Assembly (NCBI RefSeq): GCF_021290985.1
Contig: NZ_JAJOYU010000009.1
Span: 79,704-143,703, forward strand
Length of the DNA stretch: 64,000 nt
Origin: Rheinheimera soli
Lineage (GTDB): Bacteria > Pseudomonadota > Gammaproteobacteria > Enterobacterales > Alteromonadaceae
Reading direction: 5' to 3'
Below, one piece after another: positions 27,380-36,630 of this stretch (positions are counted from its first letter, which is position 1; every line of letters starts with the position of its first letter). The notes beneath the pieces are model-generated. The model was not told the origin of the DNA, ran no database searches, and worked only from the letters and a program-made list of their open reading frames with translations. Made by a program: the position numbers and the translations under genes.

Positions 27380-28594
27380 ATGAAACCAATAGAGCGCTCG
27401 ACAAAATTAGATGGGGTTTGTTATGACATTCGGGGTCCGGTGGCACGTGAAGCCAAACGGATGGAAGAAGAAGGTCAGCGTATTTTAAAGCTCAATATTG
27501 GTAATCCCGCGCCTTTTGGTTTTGAAGCGCCGGATGAAATTTTAAAACACGTGATCCACAACCTGCCCACAGCTCAGGGCTACAGCGATTCACAGGGCAT
27601 ATATCCAGCCCGGGTTGCAGTGGCGCAGTATTATCAGCAGCGTGGCATTTTAGGCGCAGATGCGGATGACGTGTACATTGGTAATGGCGTATCAGAACTT
27701 ATTCTGATGTCCTTACAGGCACTTTTGAATAACGGTGATGAGGTGTTGATCCCCTCCCCTGATTATCCACTCTGGACAGCTGCAGTCAATCTGGCCGGTG
27801 GCAATGCGGTGCATTATCGCTGCGATGAGCAATCAGACTGGTTTCCGGATTTAGCCGATATTCGCGCCAAAATCACAAAAAAAACCAAAGCTCTGGTGTT
27901 GATTAACCCAAATAACCCAACAGGTGCCGTGTACTCTAAAGCGGTTTTATTGGATCTGCTGGCCATTGCCCGTGAGCATAAGTTGGTGGTGATGAGTGAT
28001 GAAATTTACGACAAAATTTTGTATGACGGCGCAGAGCACGTTACGACAGCTTCGTTAACAGACGATTTATTTATGCTGACTTTCGGTGGTTTATCGAAAA
28101 ACTACCGTATTGCTGGTTTTCGTGTCGGCTGGATTTTATTGTCCGGCGCTAAACATCTGGCCAAGCACTATGTAGAAGGCTTAAATATTCTGGCGTCTAT
28201 GCGCCTCTGTGCCAACGTGCCTTGTCAGCATGCGGTACAAACGGCTTTAGGTGGCTACCAGAGTATTAACGAGCTGATCATACCAGGTGGCCGTTTGTAC
28301 GACCAAATGGACTTAGCCCATAAACTGGTCACCAGTATTGATGGTATCAGCTGTGTGCGGCCTAAAGGCGCTATGTACTTATTCCCTAAGCTGGATCGTA
28401 AAAAGTTTAAAATCAAAGATGATGAACTGATGGTGCTGGATTTCCTTCGCCAGCATAAAGTACTTTTGGTGCATGGTAGGGCTTTTAACTGGCCGGAGCC
28501 GGATCATTTCCGCATTGTGTTTTTACCGCACAAAGAACAGCTGGAAATGGCAATTGGCCGTTTAGCACAGTTTTTACCGGGCTATCAACAGTAG
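27380..28594 (+). CDS. alaA: Alanine transaminase AlaA
   Basis: This 404-residue PLP-dependent class I aminotransferase matches AlaA (YfbQ), which makes alanine from pyruvate and glutamate. The PLP lysine lies in GGLSKNYRIAGFRVGW near residue 240, with LINPNNPTGAVY near residue 173 and SDEIYDKI near residue 211. The length equals the E. coli protein. It is followed after 35 bases by yfbR, the same gene order as in enterobacteria. Confidence 0.95.
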   Translation: MKPIERSTKLDGVCYDIRGPVAREAKRMEEEGQRILKLNIGNPAPFGFEAPDEILKHVIHNLPTAQGYSDSQGIYPARVAVAQYYQQRGILGADADDVYIGNGVSELILMSLQALLNNGDEVLIPSPDYPLWTAAVNLAGGNAVHYRCDEQSDWFPDLADIRAKITKKTKALVLINPNNPTGAVYSKAVLLDLLAIAREHKLVVMSDEIYDKILYDGAEHVTTASLTDDLFMLTFGGLSKNYRIAGFRVGWILLSGAKHLAKHYVEGLNILASMRLCANVPCQHAVQTALGGYQSINELIIPGGRLYDQMDLAHKLVTSIDGISCVRPKGAMYLFPKLDRKKFKIKDDELMVLDFLRQHKVLLVHGRAFNWPEPDHFRIVFLPHKEQLEMAIGRLAQFLPGYQQ

Positions 28595-28629
28595 CATCAG
28601 CAGTAGTGGATTAGCAGTAAAAGGCCATA

Positions 28630-29244
28630 ATGATTACGGATAAAAAACCAAGCCATTTTTTCGCTCATCTGTTCCGGATGAAGCTTATTAACAGATGGCC
28701 ACTGATGAGAAACGTCAATACTGAAAATGTGGCTGAACACAGCCATCAGGTGGCTGTGGTGGCCCATATGCTGGCGCTTATTCGTCGTGAAGTATTTGCT
28801 GGTGAAGTACAACCTGAGCGGGTGGCAACACTGGCGTTATTTCATGACGCCAGTGAAGTACTGACAGGGGATTTACCTACGCCAGTAAAGTACTTTAACG
28901 CGCAAATTGCTCAGGAATACAAAAAGATAGAACGTATTGCAGAGCAAAAGCTGCTATCGATGTTGCCAGAGAAATTGCAGCCCTTTTATCAGTCGTTGCT
29001 GCTGTCAGAGCAGTATTCAGTGGATGAAAAGCTGCTGGTCAAAGCGGCGGATACGCTGTGTGCTTATGTGAAGACTCTGGAAGAGCTGTCTGCCGGCAAT
29101 CATGAATTTGTGCTGGCGAAAAAGCGGCTGGAAAACGTACTCGAAGGCTATGCTCTGCCGGAAGTGAACTACTTCCTTGAGATTTTTATCCCAAGCTTTT
29201 CTCTGTCTTTGGATGAAATCAGTTTGCAGGATGGCCAGCTGTAA
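28630..29244 (+). CDS. yfbR: 5'-deoxynucleotidase YfbR
   Basis: This 204-residue HD-domain phosphohydrolase dephosphorylates deoxyribonucleoside 5'-monophosphates. The metal-binding motifs are histidine in [13 protein letters not shown] near residue 37, [17 protein letters not shown] near residues 75-91 and a distal aspartate in [10 protein letters not shown]. It follows alaA as in other gammaproteobacteria. Confidence 0.95.
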   Translation: MITDKKPSHFFAHLFRMKLINRWPLMRNVNTENVAEHSHQVAVVAHMLALIRREVFAGEVQPERVATLALFHDASEVLTGDLPTPVKYFNAQIAQEYKKIERIAEQKLLSMLPEKLQPFYQSLLLSEQYSVDEKLLVKAADTLCAYVKTLEELSAGNHEFVLAKKRLENVLEGYALPEVNYFLEIFIPSFSLSLDEISLQDGQL

Positions 29245-29272
29245 TCGCCAATCCGATGCATCTCGAAACCAT

Positions 29273-29298
29273 AAGGGCGCGATTTTATCTGCGCCCTT
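29273..29298. terminator. Bidirectional terminator candidate between yfbR and CDF gene
   Basis: AAGGGCGC and GCGCCCTT form a perfect 8-bp stem around a ten-base loop. It lies between two convergent genes. T-runs are short on both sides. Confidence 0.5.
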
Positions 29299-29309
29299 CT
29301 CACACCTGC

Positions 29310-30320
29310 TCAGTGCTGGTCCCGGCAAACTTCCTGATTAAACTCAAACTCTATGGTGGTATGTTCCAGCTGATAGGGCTGGAGCAGCTGCCGTATTTGT
29401 TCTTTATGCGTTTTTAACTGTTCTGCTGCAGTCTCAGCTTTCAATACCAGATGCGCTGTTAATACATGCTTTTCGCCATCCAGCGACCATAAATGCAGGT
29501 GATGTACTTCCTGCACAAACTCAAGATGCTGCAACTGTTGCTCTAATTTGGCCGCCAATTTTGGATCCGGGCTAACCTGTAAAAAAAGTGCTAGGGTACG
29601 GCGCAAATTACGCCAGACATTGATCAGAATAAAGCAGGTAAAACCTATACTTAATACCGGGTCAACCCAAGCCCAGTCGGTAAAGTAAATCAGAATAGAA
29701 CCCACCAGCACAGCAACCCAGCCTAATACATCCTCCAGCAGATGCCAGGTCAGAATTTTTTCGTTTTGGGTTTTACCACCTCTTAACTTAAATACAGCAG
29801 CACCGTTTACCAGCACACCTAACACCGCTAGTCCCATCATACCTAACGCATGAGGCAGTTGAGGTTCCCATAAACGAGGTATGGCTTCATACAAAATCCA
29901 GCAGGAGCCCAACACTAAAATCACACTGTTGACCAAAGCGCTCAGCAAGGACCAGCGCCGGTAGCCATAACTGTAACGAGGCGTCGCCTCTTTGCCTGCG
30001 ATTTTAGCGGCAAACCAGGCAAAAGCTATTGCCAGTGTATCGCCTAAATCGTGCATCGCATCGGCCATAATAGCCACGCTATTGGTCAGCCAGCCGCCGA
30101 TAAATTCGATAATAGTAAAACTGAAGTTCAGCCAAAAGGCGGTGGCGATATTGCCAGACTCAGAGCCATGATGATGGTGATGATGACCAAAAAGGCCATG
30201 GGAATGCTTATGCTCGTCGTCATCCTTGTGATCATGATCGTGCACTGATCCATGGCCGTGATTGCAGCTTGCGCCATGCTGATGGGATTTGTGGTCTGGC
30301 TTTGAATGATCGTGGGGCAT
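29310..30320 (-). CDS. Cation diffusion facilitator with His-rich N-terminus
   Basis: This 336-residue membrane protein is a CDF-family divalent metal exporter of the CzcD/DmeF type. The first 53 residues are extremely rich in His and Asp, including six consecutive histidines, and should bind metal in the cytoplasm. About six transmembrane helices follow, with AIMADAMHDLGDTLAIAFAW near residue 83 carrying the metal site, then a C-terminal cytoplasmic domain with HHLHLWSLDGEKHVLTAHL. Zinc, cobalt or nickel are the likely substrates; sequence alone does not decide. No metalloregulator gene is adjacent. Confidence 0.92.
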   Translation of the reverse strand: MPHDHSKPDHKSHQHGASCNHGHGSVHDHDHKDDDEHKHSHGLFGHHHHHHGSESGNIATAFWLNFSFTIIEFIGGWLTNSVAIMADAMHDLGDTLAIAFAWFAAKIAGKEATPRYSYGYRRWSLLSALVNSVILVLGSCWILYEAIPRLWEPQLPHALGMMGLAVLGVLVNGAAVFKLRGGKTQNEKILTWHLLEDVLGWVAVLVGSILIYFTDWAWVDPVLSIGFTCFILINVWRNLRRTLALFLQVSPDPKLAAKLEQQLQHLEFVQEVHHLHLWSLDGEKHVLTAHLVLKAETAAEQLKTHKEQIRQLLQPYQLEHTTIEFEFNQEVCRDQH

Positions 30321-30535
30321 GCTACACCTGAAGATAATGCCGTAATATGAGCACCATATCTGGTTTTACCCTGCTCTGCCAGAGCACAAAGCAGCTTGTC
30401 TGGGAGAATTTAAGCTATTCACTGCTTCAGGCAAAAAAAGCTTGAGCCAAAGCCAACAAAACACTAGTCTGAAACTGAAGTTTGGCTGAATAAGGCCGAT
30501 ACAAAACTATTGACCTGGAAGAACAAAAACAACAG

Positions 30536-31213
30536 ATGCCACTGAATCTCCCCCTACTTATGCTTACAGCTCTTTGTGCTTTATCGGCAACATCTGCCAT
30601 GGCGGGCAGTATCAGCCATCAAAAAAGCTTAGATTACGCCGCCTGGTCGGAAAACAACCGCGATGGCAGCTGGACCCGAATCACAGAGCAGGCTGTGGCA
30701 CAATCGCCACTGAGCAAGCTGGTGCCAGCCGATATACAAAACTTCTGCCCTCTGTATGCCAGTTTGCCGCAACAACAGCGCAGCAAATTCTGGGTTGCTT
30801 TGTTTTCCGCTATGGCTAAACCTGAAAGTAACTTTAAGCCCCAGTCGTTTTATCAGGAAAAATTTAAGGACGGCAAAGGTCGCCGCGTGATCAGCCGGGG
30901 TTTATTGCAAATATCCCACGAAAGCGCCAACCAAGCGCGCTATTCCTGTGATATTAAACAGCCACAGCATCTGCATGACCCCAAAGTGAATTTAAGCTGT
31001 GGTGTGAAAATCATGAGCAAGTGGGTGAAAACCGATGGTGTGATTAGCCAGCCAGGCTGGAGCAAAGAGCCCAAAGGCGGAGCTCGTTATTGGTCTACAT
31101 TAAGACCACAACGCGGTAAAGTGCAGCAAATCGCCAACTTCACCCGCCAACTGCCCTTTTGTGATCCGTATGCAGACAGATCAACCAAAGCCAAATTGGT
31201 AGTAGCGATTTAA
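30536..31213 (+). CDS. Secreted lytic-transglycosylase-like protein
   Basis: This 225-residue protein has a signal peptide ending near SAMAGS (residue 23) and an SLT-like lysozyme fold. The probable catalytic glutamate is in MAKPESNFKP near residue 98, followed by ISRGLLQISHESA with the conserved G-L-x-Q-I-S pattern and a CGVKIM helix. It probably cleaves peptidoglycan in the periplasm. It stands alone between divergent and convergent neighbours. Confidence 0.82.
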   Translation: MPLNLPLLMLTALCALSATSAMAGSISHQKSLDYAAWSENNRDGSWTRITEQAVAQSPLSKLVPADIQNFCPLYASLPQQQRSKFWVALFSAMAKPESNFKPQSFYQEKFKDGKGRRVISRGLLQISHESANQARYSCDIKQPQHLHDPKVNLSCGVKIMSKWVKTDGVISQPGWSKEPKGGARYWSTLRPQRGKVQQIANFTRQLPFCDPYADRSTKAKLVVAI

Positions 31214-31222
31214 GCTGTGTCC

Positions 31223-32065
31223 TTAGCCTTGACGTGTCGTCAAAGTAACCAGGGCTATGCCGCCTAAAATCGCTATTGAAGCCAAAATTAAACGTAAACT
31301 AAAAGGCTCAGCCAAAAACAGCACTGCCCCCACAGCAGCCACCAAAGGCACACTCAGTTGCACTGTCGCTGCTGTACTGGCTTTTAAATAAGGCAACGCA
31401 GTATACCAAAGCGCGTAACCAAGACCTGATGTCAGAGCTCCGGATAATACAGCGTACCAAACACCATCTAAATCAAGCAAAAGCCCGTCAAGAAACACCA
31501 GAGCCAGGATCAAAGCCATAGGCACAGTGCGAACGAAATTACCTGCAGTGACTTTAATCGGGTCACCACCGCCTTTCCCTCGCAATGAATAAACTCCCCA
31601 GGCCACGCCGGAAAACATCATCAACAAACCAGCCCCTACAGGAGGTGCGGATAAACCCGGCAATAACAAGCCAACCAGACCAGCGCAAGCAAAGACAAAA
31701 CCAAGGCTTTGTAACAAGCTAAAGCGCTCACCCCGCCAGAGACCATAGGCAATCATACTGGCTTGTACTGCACCAAATAACAGTAAAGCTCCTGCTGCCG
31801 TATTTAAGTTGACGTAAGAAACTGAAAATGCGATGGCATACACAAACAAAGCCAAAGCTGACCACCAATTTCCCTGACCTGCATTATGTTCTGTCCGGAT
31901 TGAAATCAGTAGCCAAAGAACCAAAGCCCCAGACATCAGCCGCACCGCAGTAAAACTGACCGGATCAATATCAGTGTGGATCAAAGCGGCCCGACACAGT
32001 AACGAGTTACCGGCAAAAGCTAATAAGGCCAGAAGGGTAAAAGCGGCAACTTTAAAGTGAGGCAT
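31223..32065 (-). CDS. EamA/DMT-family transporter
   Basis: This 280-residue protein has about ten transmembrane helices and two EamA repeats, as in the drug/metabolite transporter superfamily. The early motif NSLLCRAAL and the internal second repeat support this. The substrate cannot be inferred. It is convergent with the SLT-like gene and lies upstream of the ribosomal protein genes on the same strand, but their terminator separates them. Confidence 0.88.
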   Translation of the reverse strand: MPHFKVAAFTLLALLAFAGNSLLCRAALIHTDIDPVSFTAVRLMSGALVLWLLISIRTEHNAGQGNWWSALALFVYAIAFSVSYVNLNTAAGALLLFGAVQASMIAYGLWRGERFSLLQSLGFVFACAGLVGLLLPGLSAPPVGAGLLMMFSGVAWGVYSLRGKGGGDPIKVTAGNFVRTVPMALILALVFLDGLLLDLDGVWYAVLSGALTSGLGYALWYTALPYLKASTAATVQLSVPLVAAVGAVLFLAEPFSLRLILASIAILGGIALVTLTTRQG

Positions 32066-32181
32066 AGCTAATTTTCTTATCTAGAGACTGTAAAGGTCAG
32101 CATACCATCGTAAAAACAGAGAGTTAAATCAATCTAAGGGAAAAAGCAGCGTGCGGAGTTAGAGTATTTTTGCAGGGCAAT

Positions 32182-32208
32182 AAAAAAGCCACCCGGAGGT
32201 GGCCTTTT
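32182..32208 (-). terminator. Intrinsic terminator after rplT
   Basis: Read on the minus strand, GCCACC and GGTGGC form a stem with a four-base loop followed by TTTTTTA. It lies 16 bases past the rplT stop and ends the thrS-infC-rpmI-rplT cluster. Confidence 0.88.
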
Positions 32209-32223
32209 ACTCTGCTCAAAGAA

Positions 32224-32583
32224 TTAAGCAGTTAAAGCTTCTTTTGCCTTAGCGACTAAAGCAGCAAATGCGCCTTTGTCGTATACAGCGATATCAGCCA
32301 GGATCTTACGGTCGATTTCAACAGATGCTCTTTTCAGACCATCGATGAAGCGGCTGTAAGATAAACCGTTCTGACGAGATGCAGCGTTGATACGCGCGAT
32401 CCACAGTTGACGGAATTGACGTTTACGTTGACGACGGTCACGGTAAGCGTATTGGCCAGCTTTAATAACTGCCTGGAAAGCGACACGATAAACACGACTG
32501 CGGGCACCGTAGTAACCTTTAGCCTGGTTTAAGACCTTCTTGTGACGAGCGCGAGCTGTCACACCACGTTTTACTCTTGGCAT
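32224..32583 (-). CDS. rplT: 50S ribosomal protein L20
   Basis: This 119-residue basic protein is L20, beginning [17 protein letters not shown] and of standard length. It is needed early in assembly of the large subunit. In E. coli L20 also represses rpmI-rplT translation by binding upstream mRNA. It lies 16 bases after rpmI with AGGAG in front. Confidence 0.98.
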   Translation of the reverse strand: MPRVKRGVTARARHKKVLNQAKGYYGARSRVYRVAFQAVIKAGQYAYRDRRQRKRQFRQLWIARINAASRQNGLSYSRFIDGLKRASVEIDRKILADIAVYDKGAFAALVAKAKEALTA

Positions 32584-32599
32584 TTAAAATCTCCTAATA

Positions 32600-32797
32600 T
32601 TATGCGTATGGCAGACAACGAGCGATACCAGCCACGTCAACTTTTGCAACTAACGTTTTTGGACCTAACTGACGCTTACGCTTAGAAGACTTCTTCGTCA
32701 AAATGTGGCGAAGATGTGATTGCTTACGTTTAAAACCGCCTGAGCCGGTTTTTTTAAAGCGCTTTGCAGCACCTTTGTTGGTTTTCATCTTTGGCAT
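32600..32797 (-). CDS. rpmI: 50S ribosomal protein L35
   Basis: This 65-residue basic protein is L35, beginning [19 protein letters not shown]. It lies between infC and rplT, the usual order. The 97-base gap to infC contains an intrinsic terminator hairpin (32844-32872), unusual for an operon interior. Confidence 0.97.
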   Translation of the reverse strand: MPKMKTNKGAAKRFKKTGSGGFKRKQSHLRHILTKKSSKRKRQLGPKTLVAKVDVAGIARCLPYA

Positions 32798-32843
32798 AGT
32801 TAAATAACTCGCATTGTTTAAATTACAACGAATAATAAGGCGA

Positions 32844-32872
32844 TAAAAAACGCCGCTTTATTCAAGCGGCGT
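32844..32872 (-). terminator. Terminator-like hairpin between infC and rpmI
   Basis: Read on the minus strand, ACGCCGCTT and AAGCGGCGT make a perfect 9-bp stem with a five-base loop, followed directly by six or more T. It lies 22 bases past the infC stop and 47 bases before rpmI. It should end a good part of the thrS-infC transcripts, or act as an attenuator for rpmI-rplT. Confidence 0.85.
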
Positions 32873-32894
32873 ATCTTATGCTTGAAAGCTCTTA

Positions 32895-33437
32895 TTACTT
32901 CTTATTTGGGGCCAGCATCATGACCATCTGGCGACCCTCAACACGGCTTGGGAAAGATTCACAGATAGCTATATCTGTCATATCTTCTTTAATCCGGTTA
33001 AGCATCTCAATGCCGATGTCCAAATGCGCCATTTCACGACCACGGTAGCGGAGCGTTACTTTAGCTTTGTCACCCTCTTCAATGAAGCGACGCAGGTTGC
33101 GTAGTTTTACCTGGTAATCGCCTTCATCAGTTCCAGGACGGAATTTTATTTCCTTAATCTGGATCTGTTTTTGCTTTTTCTTCTGCTCTTTAGCAGCTTT
33201 GCCTTTCTCAAACAGGAACTTACCATAGTCCATCAACTTACAAACAGGTGGTTCAGCGGTTGGGCTAATCTCTACCAAGTCAGCGCCTGCTTCTTCTGCT
33301 AAACGAATAGCTTCTGAAGTGATTACTACACCTAATTGCTCACCTTCCAGACCTAACAAGCGTACTTCTTTAACGTTGATTTCTTCGTTAATACGGTTTG
33401 GTCTGTTCGCCGGTAAAGTTTTCTTTCCTACTTTAAT
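32895..33437 (-). CDS. infC: Translation initiation factor IF-3 with AUU start
   Basis: This 180-residue protein is IF-3, which binds the 30S subunit and checks the start codon. It contains RPNRINEEI near the N-terminus and [20 protein letters not shown] in the second domain. I start it at ATT (33437), eight bases after a strong GGAGG (33450-33446), because IF-3 genes typically start at AUU, which lets IF-3 repress its own synthesis. The only other option, TTG at 33452, lies on the ribosome site itself and would add five residues. It follows thrS by 27 bases. Confidence 0.93.
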   Translation of the reverse strand: MKVGKKTLPANRPNRINEEINVKEVRLLGLEGEQLGVVITSEAIRLAEEAGADLVEISPTAEPPVCKLMDYGKFLFEKGKAAKEQKKKQKQIQIKEIKFRPGTDEGDYQVKLRNLRRFIEEGDKAKVTLRYRGREMAHLDIGIEMLNRIKEDMTDIAICESFPSRVEGRQMVMMLAPNKK

Positions 33438-33464
33438 AGTATGTTCCTCCAAGAGTGAAAATAA

Positions 33465-35375
33465 TTAGACCCGGTTTTTAATTTCAGTGGTCAACTTAGT
33501 TACAAAGTCGCTTACACTCATTTTTCCGAGGTCTTCGCCCTTCCGTGTTCTTAACGCGATATCACCGGCTTCAACTTCTTTGTCACCGACTACCACTAAA
33601 TAAGGAACACGCTGTAGCGTGTGCTCGCGGATTTTAAAGCCTATCTTCTCATTTCTCAAGTCAGAAATTGCTCTAATACCATGAGATTTGAAAGTTTTTA
33701 CTAAATCCTGCACATATTCGGCCTGATTATCGGTAATATTCATCACCACAACCTGAGTTGGGGCCAACCAGGCTGGAAAAAAGCCTGCATATTCTTCAAT
33801 CAGAATTCCGATAAAACGCTCCAGCGAGCCTAAAATCGCACGGTGGATCATCACTGGTACTTGTCTGTCGTTGCCTTCAGCAACAAAACTTGCACCTAAA
33901 CGACCCGGTAAAGCGAAATCGAGCTGCACTGTACCACATTGCCAGGCGCGGCCTAAGCAATCGTGTAAAGTAAATTCAATTTTAGGGCCATAAAAGGCAC
34001 CTTCACCATGCTGCAAGTCATAAGCTATGCCATTGGCATCCAAAGCTTCTGCTAACCCCTGCTCAGCACGGTGCCACATTTCGTCGGTACCAATGCGTTT
34101 TTCCGGCCTAGTGGATAATTTCACCTGTACGTCTTTGAAACCAAAAGTGCTGTACACGTCGAAGACCATTTTGATACAAGCCGATACTTCAGCCTGCACC
34201 TGATCTTCAGTACAGAAGATATGGGCGTCATCCTGCGTAAAACCACGCACCCGCATCAGGCCGTGTAAACCACCTGATGGCTCGTTACGGTGACAGCAAC
34301 CAAACTCAGCCATACGCAGCGGTAAATCACGGTACGACTTTAAGCCCTGGTTAAAAATCTGCACATGGCCAGGACAGTTCATAGGCTTGATGGCGTAATC
34401 ACGGTTTTCAGAACTGGTGACAAACATATTGTCAGAGTACTTTTCCCAGTGACCGGATTTTTCCCACAGCACTTTGTCCATCATAAATGGACCTTTGACT
34501 TCCTGGTAATCGTATTCGCCCAGCTTTTCACGAACAAAAGTTTCCAGCTCGCGGAAAATAGTCCAGCCGTCGTTGTGCCAGAACACCATGCCTGGTGCTT
34601 CTTCCTGCCAGTGGAATAAACCTAAAGCTTTACCAATTTTACGGTGGTCACGCTTTTCCGCTTCTTCCAGTTGCAGTAAATAAGCAGCTAATTGCTTTTT
34701 ATCAGCCCATGCTGTGCCGTATACACGTTGCAGCATTTTGTTTTTCGCGTCACCACGCCAGTACGCGCCCGCCACTTTCATCACTTTAAAGTGTTGGCAG
34801 AAACGCATATTTGGCACGTGAGGGCCACGGCACATGTCGATGTATTCTTCGTGATGGTATAAACCCGGCTGGTCGTCTTTGGCGACGTTCTGATCGAGTA
34901 TTTCCATTTTGTAGCTTTCGCCACGTGCAGCGAAGGTGTCATAAGCCTGTTGCCAGCTTACTTTTTTCTTCACTACGTCATATTCGGTTTTGGCCAGTTG
35001 CAGCATGCGCTCTTCAAGTTGCGCTAAGTCATCGCTGCTGATTGGACGGTCTAAATCAACGTCGTAATAAAAGCCGTTGTCGATCACAGGACCAATCGCC
35101 ATTTTGGTGTTCGGCCATAACTGCTTAATAGCATGACCTAATAAGTGAGCGCAGGAGTGGCGGATAATTTCCAGACCTTCCTGATCTTTGGCGGTCACAA
35201 TGCTTAATGAAGCGTCTTCAGTGATCAGCTCACAGGCATCAACCAGCTGGCCATTGATTTTGCCGGCTATGGTCGCTTTCGCTAAACCAGGACCAATGTC
35301 TTTGGCAACGTCTAATACAGATAAAGGGGCGTCAAATGAACGCTGACTACCGTCAGGTAAAGTAATAACTGGCAT
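33465..35375 (-). CDS. thrS: Threonyl-tRNA synthetase
   Basis: This 636-residue class II synthetase charges tRNA-Thr. The N-terminal TGS and editing domains come first ([15 protein letters not shown] near residue 73), then the catalytic core with the zinc cysteine in MNCPGH near residue 333 and class II motifs such as [20 protein letters not shown], followed by an anticodon-binding domain. It heads the thrS-infC-rpmI-rplT cluster. The upstream leader contains a long hairpin (35476-35507) that may take part in autoregulation. Confidence 0.97.
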   Translation of the reverse strand: MPVITLPDGSQRSFDAPLSVLDVAKDIGPGLAKATIAGKINGQLVDACELITEDASLSIVTAKDQEGLEIIRHSCAHLLGHAIKQLWPNTKMAIGPVIDNGFYYDVDLDRPISSDDLAQLEERMLQLAKTEYDVVKKKVSWQQAYDTFAARGESYKMEILDQNVAKDDQPGLYHHEEYIDMCRGPHVPNMRFCQHFKVMKVAGAYWRGDAKNKMLQRVYGTAWADKKQLAAYLLQLEEAEKRDHRKIGKALGLFHWQEEAPGMVFWHNDGWTIFRELETFVREKLGEYDYQEVKGPFMMDKVLWEKSGHWEKYSDNMFVTSSENRDYAIKPMNCPGHVQIFNQGLKSYRDLPLRMAEFGCCHRNEPSGGLHGLMRVRGFTQDDAHIFCTEDQVQAEVSACIKMVFDVYSTFGFKDVQVKLSTRPEKRIGTDEMWHRAEQGLAEALDANGIAYDLQHGEGAFYGPKIEFTLHDCLGRAWQCGTVQLDFALPGRLGASFVAEGNDRQVPVMIHRAILGSLERFIGILIEEYAGFFPAWLAPTQVVVMNITDNQAEYVQDLVKTFKSHGIRAISDLRNEKIGFKIREHTLQRVPYLVVVGDKEVEAGDIALRTRKGEDLGKMSVSDFVTKLTTEIKNRV

Positions 35376-35475
35376 GATAAGTCCTCACAGTGGTGGCCCA
35401 TACCAAGGGTCACGTGTTGATTCAATTAAATTTCAGGGAATGCTTTTTGCGGTTCAACCTTACGAGCGGTAGAAC

Positions 35476-35507
35476 AAAACAGTACAACACGTAGTTGTGA
35501 CTGTTTT
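35476..35507 (-). promoter_or_regulatory. Leader hairpin upstream of thrS
   Basis: AAAACAGTACAAC (35476-35488) pairs with GTTGT and ACTGTTTT (35494-35507) with one bulged base, giving a 13-bp stem and a five-base loop. In the thrS transcript the loop reads UACGU and holds CGU, a threonine anticodon. It lies about 100 bases upstream of the thrS start. In E. coli, ThrRS represses its own mRNA by binding tRNA-like arms, so this may be such an arm; a T-run on the plus strand also allows a terminator reading. The rest of 35376-35709 shows no gene. Confidence 0.45.
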
Positions 35508-35709
35508 TAACAAAAAGCGGCTGCATCATAACAGCTACGGCGCTTTATCGGCAACAAGAGGCTAAACCTCAGCCACAAAACTGCAATTTTTCGACTGAAG
35601 GCATTTTTACGCCTACACTGAATACAGGTTCAGGAGCATTATTCAGAAGGATCTGCAGATAGTCAGTCGCTTGCCCCTGCTGCAACAGGAGCCAGCAAAA
35701 GGAGGATCT

Positions 35710-35910
35710 ATGGATTTATTACATAAAACTATTCTTTGCCCTTTCTGCGGCCATCCCACTCATATCACCCTGGATATCAGTGGCGACGATCAGGACGACA
35801 TTGAAGATTGCAGCAACTGCTGCAACCCTATTCATGTGCAAACCCATAAAGATGAACTGCATAACAAAGTGCAGGTGTTTATTGACGCTGAAGATGAGCA
35901 GTATTACTAA
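35710..35910 (+). CDS. CPxCG-motif small zinc-ribbon protein
   Basis: This 66-residue protein has two cysteine pairs, CPFCG near residue 10 and CSNCC near residue 34, the pattern of the small CPxCG zinc-ribbon family, with an acidic C-terminus (DAEDEQYY). I place the start at 35710 because AAAGGAGG lies just in front; an ATG 13 codons upstream would include that site in the coding region. It is widespread in gammaproteobacteria but has no known function. Convergent with ribE. Confidence 0.88.
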   Translation: MDLLHKTILCPFCGHPTHITLDISGDDQDDIEDCSNCCNPIHVQTHKDELHNKVQVFIDAEDEQYY

Positions 35911-35950
35911 GATTTACCTCATCATCAGCCGGATAGGATAAACCCATCCC

Positions 35951-36574
35951 CTACAAGGACTTTGCGGCGAGGATCCGCTCAACTGTATCTACTATAGTGA
36001 CGGTTTGCTGATCCAGTTCAATATTGACCCTGTCACCTGCTTTGCGTTGGCCTAAAGTGGTCACGTCCAGGGTTTCAGGTATTAAATGCAGGCTAAAACT
36101 TGTGGCGGTGACTTCACCGACCGTCAGGCTGATGCCATCAATACTGATAAAGCCCTTACTCAATACGTAGTTTTTAAACTCTGGCTTGAGCTCAATATCC
36201 ACCCGCCAGTTCGCACCAGTTTGTGTGACAGCTAAAATTAAAGCCGTGCCATGCACATGACCTGACACCAGATGCCCACCAATTTCACGGCCAAAAGTTA
36301 AAGAGCGTTCAAAGTTCACCAAAGCGCCACTCGTTAAAGCACCTAAGTTGGTTTTGGCTAAGGTTTCATCAATTACATCAAAGCTAACCTGGCCTAATGG
36401 CGGTTGCTGATGAAATTCGGTAGCCGTTAAACAAGTGCCATTGACTGAGATACTGGCGCCCCGCTCCAGGTTTTGCAGTAATTGCGCAGGTACTTCAAGA
36501 GTTAAGCGACGAAACTGCTCTTGGTCGCTGATTTCACTGACTTTAACTTTTGCCTGTACTATTCCGGTAAACAT
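35951..36574 (-). CDS. ribE: Riboflavin synthase alpha subunit
   Basis: This 207-residue protein is riboflavin synthase, which makes riboflavin from two molecules of dimethyl-ribityllumazine. It starts with MFTGIVQ and consists of two lumazine-binding repeats, marked by SVNGTCLTA near residue 42 and SIDGISLTV near residue 142. It is divergent from the MATE exporter gene with only 56 bases between starts, too short for an FMN riboswitch. Other rib genes are not in the window. Confidence 0.96.
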   Translation of the reverse strand: MFTGIVQAKVKVSEISDQEQFRRLTLEVPAQLLQNLERGASISVNGTCLTATEFHQQPPLGQVSFDVIDETLAKTNLGALTSGALVNFERSLTFGREIGGHLVSGHVHGTALILAVTQTGANWRVDIELKPEFKNYVLSKGFISIDGISLTVGEVTATSFSLHLIPETLDVTTLGQRKAGDRVNIELDQQTVTIVDTVERILAAKSL

Positions 36575-36630
36575 AAAGCCTCTGCTGTGCTATCTTTACG
36601 GCGTTTTTCGCCTGTCTGACAAGAGTTGTT

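Noticed and set aside
36575..36630. FMN riboswitch before ribE
   Set aside because: The 56-base gap is too short and carries none of the conserved stems.
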